DNA of 64,000 nt from Mesorhizobium sp. B4-1-3 (GTDB lineage: Bacteria; Pseudomonadota; Alphaproteobacteria; Rhizobiales; Rhizobiaceae): NCBI RefSeq assembly GCF_006439355.1, contig NZ_VFTG01000008.1, forward strand, positions 62,001-126,000. The letters run 5' to 3'. The number at the start of each line of letters is the position of its first letter. Position 1 is the first letter of the stretch. Both the position numbers and the translations under genes were made by a program. Of this stretch, positions 58,449-64,000 are shown in pieces. The notes beneath the pieces are model-generated. The model was not told where the DNA came from. It did no database searches and saw nothing but the letters and a program-made list of their open reading frames with translations.

Positions 58449-59885
58449 ATGAGCGAGCAGACAAAAGCGGCGCCGCAGCGCGCGCACACCGACCTGTCGA
58501 GACTTCGCCCGCCTTACGCCTCGGTGCTCGACCTGATCGGCCAGACGCCGATCGTCGAGCTGACCAAGTTCGACACCGGCAAATGCCGCCTGTTCATCAA
58601 GCTCGAAAGCCAGAATCCCGGCGGCTCGATCAAGGACCGCATCGCGCTCTCGATGATCGCGGCGGCGGAGAAGGACGGCCGACTGAAGCGCGGCGGCACG
58701 ATCGTCGAGGCGACCGCCGGCAACACCGGCCTCGGCCTCGCCCAGGTCGGCATCCCGAAGGGCTACCGCATCATCCTGGTCGTGCCCGACAAGATGTCGC
58801 GCGAGAAGATCCAGCATCTGCGCGCGCTTGGCGCCGAAGTGCGCTTGACGCGATCCGATGTCGGCAAGGGCCATCCCGAATATTACCAGGACATGGCCGA
58901 GAAGATCGCCGCCGAGCTGCCCGGCGCCTTCTATGCAAACCAGTTCGCCAACCCGGCCAATCCGCTGGCGCATGAGACGACCACCGGCCCGGAAATCTTT
59001 TCGCAGCTCGAAGGCGACGTCGACGCGGTGGTGGTCGGCGTCGGCTCCGGCGGTACGCTCACCGGCCTCGGCCGCTTTTTCGCGAGACATTCGCCCAAGA
59101 CCGAGATGGTGCTCGCCGATCCGGTCGGCTCGGTGCTGGCGCCGCTGATCAAGACCGGCAAGATGGAAGAGGCCGGCAGCTGGACCGTCGAAGGCATCGG
59201 TGAGGATTTCGTGCCGCCCAATGCCGACCTCTCGCTGGTGAAGAAGGCCTATTCGATCACCGACAAGCAAAGCATGCTGGCCGTGCGCGATCTCCTGTCG
59301 CGCGAAGGCATCCTCGCCGGCTCGTCCTCGGGCACGCTGTTGTCGGCAGCACTTCGCTATTGCCGCGAGCAGACGGCGTCCAAGCGCGTCGTCACCCTGG
59401 TCTGCGACAGCGGCAACAAATATCTGTCGAAGGTCTTCGACGATATCTGGCTGGCCGAGCAGGGCCTTGCCGACCATGAGCAGCATGGCGACCTGCGCGA
59501 CCTCGTCATGCGCTCGCCGCGCACCGGCGACATCGTGACCGTCGGGCCGGAGGAAAGCCTGCTCAACGCCTATGGCCGCATGCGCCGCTCCGATGTCTCG
59601 CAACTGCCGGTGCTGGACGAGGGCAGGCTGGTCGGCATCGTCGACGAGAGCGACATCCTGGCCAAGGTCGACGGCCCCTATGATGGCCGCTGGGACCGCT
59701 TCAACGCGCCGGTGCGCACGGCCATGACGTCGAACCTGCACACGCTGCAGGCCAACCAGACGCTCGATGCGCTGCTGCCCGTCTTCGACCGCAACGAGGT
59801 CGCCATCGTCTTCGATGGCGAGGAGTTCATCGGCCTGATAACCCGTATCGACCTGATCAACCATCTGAGGCGCCGCGCAAGATGA
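58449..59885 (+). CDS. cbs: Cystathionine beta-synthase with CBS domains
   Basis: A 478-residue PLP enzyme of the CBS family: SQNPGGSIKDRIALSM with PLP-Lys62, EATAGNTGLGLAQVG, GVGSGGTLTGLGRFF and a C-terminal pair of CBS domains (LLNAYGRMRRSDVSQLPVLD and LDALLPVFDRNEVAIVFDGE). It condenses homocysteine and serine to cystathionine in reverse transsulfuration. I chose the ATG at 58449. It overlaps the next gene by four bases, and the two form a coupled pathway. Confidence 0.93.
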   Translation: MSEQTKAAPQRAHTDLSRLRPPYASVLDLIGQTPIVELTKFDTGKCRLFIKLESQNPGGSIKDRIALSMIAAAEKDGRLKRGGTIVEATAGNTGLGLAQVGIPKGYRIILVVPDKMSREKIQHLRALGAEVRLTRSDVGKGHPEYYQDMAEKIAAELPGAFYANQFANPANPLAHETTTGPEIFSQLEGDVDAVVVGVGSGGTLTGLGRFFARHSPKTEMVLADPVGSVLAPLIKTGKMEEAGSWTVEGIGEDFVPPNADLSLVKKAYSITDKQSMLAVRDLLSREGILAGSSSGTLLSAALRYCREQTASKRVVTLVCDSGNKYLSKVFDDIWLAEQGLADHEQHGDLRDLVMRSPRTGDIVTVGPEESLLNAYGRMRRSDVSQLPVLDEGRLVGIVDESDILAKVDGPYDGRWDRFNAPVRTAMTSNLHTLQANQTLDALLPVFDRNEVAIVFDGEEFIGLITRIDLINHLRRRAR

Positions 59886-61051
59886 CTTCAAACGGCAAGA
59901 ACCGCCTGGCCTTTTCCACCCGCACCATCCATGGCGGCCAGAGCCATGACCCGCTGACCGGCGCGGTGATGGTGCCGATCTACGCCACCTCCACCTACGG
60001 CCAGCAGTCACCCGGCGTGCACAAGGGTTTTGAGTACGCCCGCAGCCAGAACCCGACGCGCTTTGCCTTCGAACGCGCGGTCGCCGACCTCGAAAGCGGC
60101 TCGGCCGCCTTCGCCTTCGCCTCCGGCCTGGCTGCGATCGGCACGGTGCTCGAGCTGCTCGATTCCGGCGCCCATATCGTCGCCACCGACGACATCTATG
60201 GCGGCTCGTTCCGCCTGATGGAGCGGGTGCGCAAGCGCTCCGCCGGGCTGCAGGTGAGCTTCGCCGACTTCACTGACCTCGCCGCCGTCGAGGCCGCGAT
60301 CCGGCCGGAGACCAAACTGCTCTGGGTCGAGACGCCGACCAACCCGCTGCTGCGCATCGTCGATCTCGAAGCGGTCGCCGCCTTGGCCAAACGCAAGGGC
60401 CTGCTCACCGTCGCCGACAATACCTTTTGCAGCCCCTATATCCAGCGCCCGCTGGAGCTCGGCATCGACATCGTCGTCCATTCGACGACGAAATATCTCA
60501 ACGGCCACTCCGACATGGTCGGCGGCGTCGCGGTCGTCGGCGACAACAAGGACCTCGCCGACCGGCTCAAATTCCTGCAGAACGCCATCGGCGCCATCTC
60601 CGGCCCGTTCGACAGTTTCCTCGCGCTGCGTGGCATCAAGACCTTAGCGCTGAGGATGGAGCGACACTCGGCCAACGGTCTTAAGATTGCGCAATGGCTT
60701 GAAACGCGAAAGGACGTCCGCCGCGTCATCTATCCCGGCCTCGCCAGCCACCCGCAGCATTCCATCGCCGTCCAGCAGATGCACGCCTTCGGCGGCATGA
60801 TCTCCGTCGACCTCGACCGCGATCTCGCGGGGACAAAACGCTTGCTCGAACGCACCCAGCTCTTCACGCTCGCCGAAAGCCTCGGCGGCGTCGAAAGCCT
60901 GATCGAGCACCCGGCGCTGATGACGCACGGCTCCATTCCGGCCGAGAAGCGCGGGGCGATCGGGATATCGGATTCGCTGGTGCGGCTGTCCTGCGGGATC
61001 GAGGACGGCGATGATCTGATCGCGGATCTGGAGCAGGCGTTGCAGACCTGA
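59882..61051 (+). CDS. Cystathionine gamma-lyase / trans-sulfuration PLP enzyme
   Basis: A 389-residue Cys/Met-metabolism PLP enzyme: SFRLMERVRKRSAG, ETPTNPLLRIVDLEAVA, LTVADNTFCSPYIQRPLELG and PLP-Lys204 in HSTTKYLNGHSDMVGGVAVV. With the upstream CBS gene it converts cystathionine to cysteine, 2-oxobutyrate and ammonia. Its ATG overlaps the cbs stop (ATGA). Gamma-lyase rather than beta-lyase is inferred from the CBS partner. Confidence 0.92.
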   Translation: MTSNGKNRLAFSTRTIHGGQSHDPLTGAVMVPIYATSTYGQQSPGVHKGFEYARSQNPTRFAFERAVADLESGSAAFAFASGLAAIGTVLELLDSGAHIVATDDIYGGSFRLMERVRKRSAGLQVSFADFTDLAAVEAAIRPETKLLWVETPTNPLLRIVDLEAVAALAKRKGLLTVADNTFCSPYIQRPLELGIDIVVHSTTKYLNGHSDMVGGVAVVGDNKDLADRLKFLQNAIGAISGPFDSFLALRGIKTLALRMERHSANGLKIAQWLETRKDVRRVIYPGLASHPQHSIAVQQMHAFGGMISVDLDRDLAGTKRLLERTQLFTLAESLGGVESLIEHPALMTHGSIPAEKRGAIGISDSLVRLSCGIEDGDDLIADLEQALQT

Positions 61052-61116
61052 GAACTCGTAGATACCACGTCATCGTGGTAATCCTTCGCGCCCCCTCTGG
61101 CCTGCCAGCCCTTGTC

Positions 61117-61181
61117 CTTCGTCATTCTAGGGCGGAGCAAGGAGCGAAGCGACAGGCGAAGACCCTAGAATCCATGCCGTT
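61117..61181 (+). repeat. Left inverted copy of the cttcgtcattctaggg repeat
   Basis: These 65 bases run from cttcgtcattctaggg to ccctagaatccatgccg and are mirrored at 61564-61630 with about four substitutions. An internal pair, ttctaggg / ccctagaa, makes each copy able to form a hairpin. It lies between cystathionine gamma-lyase and the GIY-YIG gene. Confidence 0.88.
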
Positions 61182-61212
61182 ACGCCTGAGAGCCGCCACG
61201 GTCCAGAACGGT

Positions 61213-61500
61213 TTACCAGCCAATTCCGCGAAAGAGCTCGAACCATTCCGGATTGGTCTCCTCGATCAGCTCGATCCTCCACCGGCGTGGCCAACGCTTC
61301 AATGACGTCTCACGCTGGATGGCATCGGCGATGTCGAAATATTCCTCGTACCAGACGAGACGCTGCACACCGTAGCGGCTGGTGAAACTGGAGCCTTGGC
61401 CGGTCTTGTGCTCGGGCATTCGACGAGCAAGATCATTGGTGACGCCGATATAGATCGTGCCGCCTTTCTGGCTTGCGGTCATGTAAACGTAGCCGGTCAT
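61213..61500 (-). CDS. GIY-YIG nuclease family protein inside inverted repeats
   Basis: A 95-residue protein with the GIY-YIG core: MTGYVYMTASQKGGTIYIGV (G3-Y4-V5, then Y17-I18-G19), basic segment LARRMPEHK, and conserved Glu64 in AIQRETSLKRW. Small free-standing members of this kind are numerous in rhizobia and their role is unknown; Mg2+-dependent single-strand nicking is the known chemistry. The ATG is at 61500. The gene lies between two mirror-image copies of a 65-bp repeat (61117-61181 and 61564-61630), so it may be part of a mobile unit about 514 bp long. Confidence 0.9.
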   Translation of the reverse strand: MTGYVYMTASQKGGTIYIGVTNDLARRMPEHKTGQGSSFTSRYGVQRLVWYEEYFDIADAIQRETSLKRWPRRWRIELIEETNPEWFELFRGIGW

Positions 61501-61563
61501 CTGGTGATCTTAGCTGGCGCGGTCTTGGACGGCTATTCTGGATCGTTGCATTCTATGGCTAAT

Positions 61564-61630
61564 GTCACGGCATGGATTCTAGGGTCTGCGCGCGTCGCTT
61601 CGCTCCTTGCTCCGCCCTAGAATGACGAAG
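61564..61630 (-). repeat. Right inverted copy of the cttcgtcattctaggg repeat
   Basis: These 67 bases are the reverse complement of 61117-61181 with about four substitutions (gtcacggcatggattctaggg to gacgaag). A copy with the same arm is at 48790-48855. Confidence 0.88.
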
Positions 61631-61755
61631 CGCCATTTGCGATCGTTCTGCCCACGCGGAGGCGCGCTGTCCCGCCTACATCCCGGTGTGTGTGCCATTG
61701 CACAGCGCGATCCACATTCTAAACTGCCCCCAACCTGCGATCTCCGGGAGGCGCC

Positions 61756-62997
61756 ATGCGCGTGGTCGTGTTGGGTGGCGGCGTGGTCGGCGTTACCACC
61801 GCCTATCAGCTGCAGAAGGACGGGCACGAGGTCGTCATCCTCGAGCGGCAGCCTCAGGTCGCCGCCGAGACCAGCTGGGGCAATGCCGGCATGATCGCGC
61901 CGGGGCATTCCTTCGTCTGGTCGTCGCCCAAGGCGCCGATGATCCTGCTGAAATCGCTGGTGCTGAAGGACCAGGCGCTGCGCTTCAAACTTTCGGCCGA
62001 TCCCCGGCTCTACTCTTGGTCATGGCTGTTCCTGATGGAATGCACGGCCGAGAAGGCGAGGCGCAACACGCTGCTCAAGCACCGGCTCGCCGTCTATTCG
62101 CAATCGGTGCTGCAAGAAGTCGTCGCCGACGAGGCCATCGACTATGATCGCAACGATCGCGGCATCCTCTATTTCTACCGCAGCCAGCAGGCGCTCGACA
62201 AAGGCGTCGAGCATATGAAGCTGCTCGAATCCGACGGCCAGTTGATCAAGGTGCTCGACCGCGACGCCATTGTCGCGCTCGATCCGTCGCTGGCCTCGGC
62301 GAAGGAAAAGATCGCCGGCGGCATCCATTGCCCGACCGACGAGACCGGCGACCCGGCGAAGTTTACCCGCGCGCTGGCCGCCAAGGTGATCGAGCGCGGC
62401 GGCGAGATCCGCACCGGCACGACCATCACCGGCATAGAGACATCGGGAGACGGCGTCGCGCAGGTGCTGACGGACAAGGGGGCGGTCAAGGGCAACGCCT
62501 ATGTGCTGGCGCTCGGCTCCTACAGTCCGCTGATTGCGAAGACGATAGGGCTCAGCCTGCCGATCTATCCGATCAAGGGCTATTCGCTGACCATTCCGAT
62601 CGGCAACCGGCCCCAGCCGCCGACCATCGCCGCGATCGACGAGCACAATCTGGTCGCCGTCTCGCGCTTTGGCGACCGGCTGCGCGTCACCGCCACAGCC
62701 GAGTTCGCCGGCTACAACACCAGCCATAAGCCTGCCGATTTCGCCTTCATGAAGGGCGTGACCGAGGAGCTCTATCCCGAAGGCGCCGATTATGATCGCG
62801 CCGAGATGTGGGCGGGTCTCAGGCCGATGACGCCCAACAACCTGCCCGAATTCGGCCGGCGGCGCCTCGGCAATCTCTACCTCAACACCGGGCACGGCCA
62901 TATCGGCTGGACCATGTCGCACGGCTCGGCCCGCATCACCGCCGATCTGATCGCCGGCCGCAAGCCGGCGATTTCCATGGATGGACTTTTGAATTGA
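61756..62997 (+). CDS. dadA: D-amino-acid dehydrogenase (DadA-like)
   Basis: A 413-residue FAD protein: FAD motif RVVVLGGGVVGVTTAYQLQK, SWGNAGMIAPGHSFVWSSPK and the C-terminal MWAGLRPMTPNNLPEFGRR with the substrate-carboxylate Arg region and GHGHIGWTMSHGSARI. It oxidises D-amino acids to 2-oxoacids with electron transfer to the respiratory chain. ATG at 61756, with GGGAGG upstream. The next gene, a racemase-family protein, follows after 42 bases. Confidence 0.93.
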   Translation: MRVVVLGGGVVGVTTAYQLQKDGHEVVILERQPQVAAETSWGNAGMIAPGHSFVWSSPKAPMILLKSLVLKDQALRFKLSADPRLYSWSWLFLMECTAEKARRNTLLKHRLAVYSQSVLQEVVADEAIDYDRNDRGILYFYRSQQALDKGVEHMKLLESDGQLIKVLDRDAIVALDPSLASAKEKIAGGIHCPTDETGDPAKFTRALAAKVIERGGEIRTGTTITGIETSGDGVAQVLTDKGAVKGNAYVLALGSYSPLIAKTIGLSLPIYPIKGYSLTIPIGNRPQPPTIAAIDEHNLVAVSRFGDRLRVTATAEFAGYNTSHKPADFAFMKGVTEELYPEGADYDRAEMWAGLRPMTPNNLPEFGRRRLGNLYLNTGHGHIGWTMSHGSARITADLIAGRKPAISMDGLLN

Positions 62998-63039
62998 GCG
63001 CATGATCTCGGCTTCGGATCGACCAGGAAAGGGAATGCC

Positions 63040-63861
63040 ATGTCTGTCAGTGCGGCCGCCACCCGCCCTCAATCGCCAGGACCGGTCGATCCCAAGCCAC
63101 TCGATCTGGGCGTGCTGCCGTCGGAGATCGACGGCGGCCTCGCCTCACGCGCGGCGATCGGCCTCGCGATCCTCGCCACCGACCAGACGCTGGAGCATGA
63201 GTTCCGCGCGCTGATCCGCATTCCGGGCGTCGCCTTCTACGAGGCGCGCCTCTTCAACGACAACGACATCACGCCGGACACTTTGCGCGCCATCGGACCG
63301 CGCATCGCGCCGACCGTCGACCTAATCCTGCCCAGCATTCCGCTCGACGTCGTCGGCTTCGGCTGCACCTCGGCCACCATGACTCTCGGCGAGGAGGCCG
63401 TCTTCGCCGAGATCAGGAAGGCGCGGCCGGGCGTCGCCTGCACCACGCCGGTCACCGGCGCCTTGGCCGCCTTCAAGGCATTGGGCGTCAAGGGCATCGG
63501 CCTGCTCACCCCTTACGCGCCCGAGATCAACCAGGGCCTGGTTCGCTATTTCACTGGCCGTGGCCTCGACATATCGGCCGTCGCCACCTTCGACCGCCGC
63601 GACGACCGCGAGGCGGCCCGCATCTCGCTCGCCTCGATCGAGGCGGCGGCCGAGCGCATGGCTGAGGTGCCCGGCGTCGATGCGATCTTCATCTCCTGCA
63701 CCAGCCTGCGCGTCGCCGAAGCCGTGGCGGAGCTGGAGCGGCGCATCGGCATTCCCGTCACCTCCTCCAACCACGCCATGGCCTGGCACTGCCTGCGCCT
63801 TGCCGGCATCGACGACGTCGTGCCGGCGGGTGGGAGGCTGTTTGCGCTGCCTGCTGTTTGA
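63040..63861 (+). CDS. Aspartate/glutamate racemase superfamily protein
   Basis: A 273-residue protein of the Asp/Glu racemase / maleate isomerase superfamily: two catalytic Cys motifs, VVGFGCTSATM (C109) and FISCTSLRV (C220), in homologous halves. Members are amino-acid racemases, maleate cis-trans isomerases or arylmalonate decarboxylases. Beside a D-amino-acid dehydrogenase, racemase action is attractive but not proven. ATG at 63040, with GAAAGGG upstream. Confidence 0.88.
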   Translation: MSVSAAATRPQSPGPVDPKPLDLGVLPSEIDGGLASRAAIGLAILATDQTLEHEFRALIRIPGVAFYEARLFNDNDITPDTLRAIGPRIAPTVDLILPSIPLDVVGFGCTSATMTLGEEAVFAEIRKARPGVACTTPVTGALAAFKALGVKGIGLLTPYAPEINQGLVRYFTGRGLDISAVATFDRRDDREAARISLASIEAAAERMAEVPGVDAIFISCTSLRVAEAVAELERRIGIPVTSSNHAMAWHCLRLAGIDDVVPAGGRLFALPAV

Positions 63862-63924
63862 TCGGCGGGGCGGGCTTTCAGGCTGTCCGCAGAACTGAAA
63901 GCGCATCCAGCATCCAATTGCATA

Positions 63925-63995
63925 GGGCGATCCCCCGCTCCGTCTCGGCGCTGCGCGCCGGTCCACCCTCTCCCCCATTTCAAGGGGGCGAGAAA
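63925..63995. repeat. GC-rich dispersed repeat at window end
   Basis: ccccgctccgtctcggcgctgcg to ctctcccccatttcaagggggcgaga, a copy of the REP-like family as at 10108. Confidence 0.7.
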
Positions 63996-64000
63996 ACGCC

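Noticed and set aside
58056..60011. 651-codon minus-strand ORF
   Set aside because: It is antisense to the oxidoreductase and CBS genes, with Arg/Asp/Gly-rich low-complexity sequence typical of shadows in high-GC DNA.
61117..61630. CRISPR-like repeated units
   Set aside because: Only two copies in opposite orientation with a gene between them and no regular spacers; no cas genes in the window.

Overview
This window looks like chromosomal DNA of a Hyphomicrobiales (Rhizobiales) alphaproteobacterium, most likely Mesorhizobium or a close relative. The reasons are the high-GC coding style, an Omp25/Omp31-type porin, an intracellular PHB depolymerase, abundant rhizobial intergenic repeat families, and above all the gene order hemE - (origin) - ppsR - maf - aroE - coaE - dnaQ - secB beside rho, mnmE, mnmG, rsmG, parA, parB and holA, which is the usual neighbourhood of the replication origin in this order.

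Layout. 0-3.5 kb: the 3' end of dnaE2 (imuC), then Trm112-like, LON-domain, thioredoxin/CnoX and aminoacyl-tRNA deacylase genes on the minus strand. 3.7-5.3 kb: tRNA-Gly(GCC) and a partial copy of its 3' half about 1.5 kb away; the two bracket a small hypothetical gene and a porin gene, as left by an integrated element that has lost its integrase. 5.7-7.4 kb: small hypothetical and secreted proteins, including a tandem pair of paralogues. 7.5-10.1 kb: Lrp regulator diverging from arginase and ornithine cyclodeaminase. 10.4-15.1 kb: a self-contained sugar ABC importer with its own LacI regulator and a perfect 24-bp operator palindrome. 15.1-20.8 kb: accessory genes, including a scar of two truncated genes. 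20.8-23.1 kb: a two-component system. 23.4-25.1 kb: Lrp regulator diverging from a lysine/saccharopine dehydrogenase-family gene. 26.2-31.2 kb: the complete branched-chain 2-oxoacid dehydrogenase operon (E1a, E1b, E2, E3).

31.8-53.2 kb is the core origin region: holA, parB, parA, rsmG, mnmG, mnmE, yyaL-like, rho, hemJ, hemE, then an intergenic segment (about 44.33-44.80 kb) with an AT-rich stretch, DnaA-box-like 9-mers on both strands and a cluster of GANTC sites, which I read as oriC. Next come ppsR, maf, aroE, coaE, dnaQ, secB, fxsA, a Tim44-domain gene, mltA, smr and a small XRE regulator. Five parS-like 16-mers lie between 35.4 and 44.0 kb. Most genes on either side are transcribed away from the proposed origin. 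53.2-63.9 kb: transglutaminase-like protease, PHB depolymerase, RlpA-like protein, an FAD/NAD(P) oxidoreductase, a reverse transsulfuration pair (CBS and CGL), a GIY-YIG nuclease gene enclosed by inverted repeats, and a D-amino-acid dehydrogenase with a racemase-family partner.

The most interesting items are the oriC/parS/GANTC cluster, the GIY-YIG gene inside about 65-bp inverted copies of a dispersed repeat, the tRNA-Gly duplication, and a possible leader ORF with a 14-bp hairpin before the FAD/NAD(P) oxidoreductase. All product names come from reading motifs and family resemblance in the translated sequence; no database search was run.
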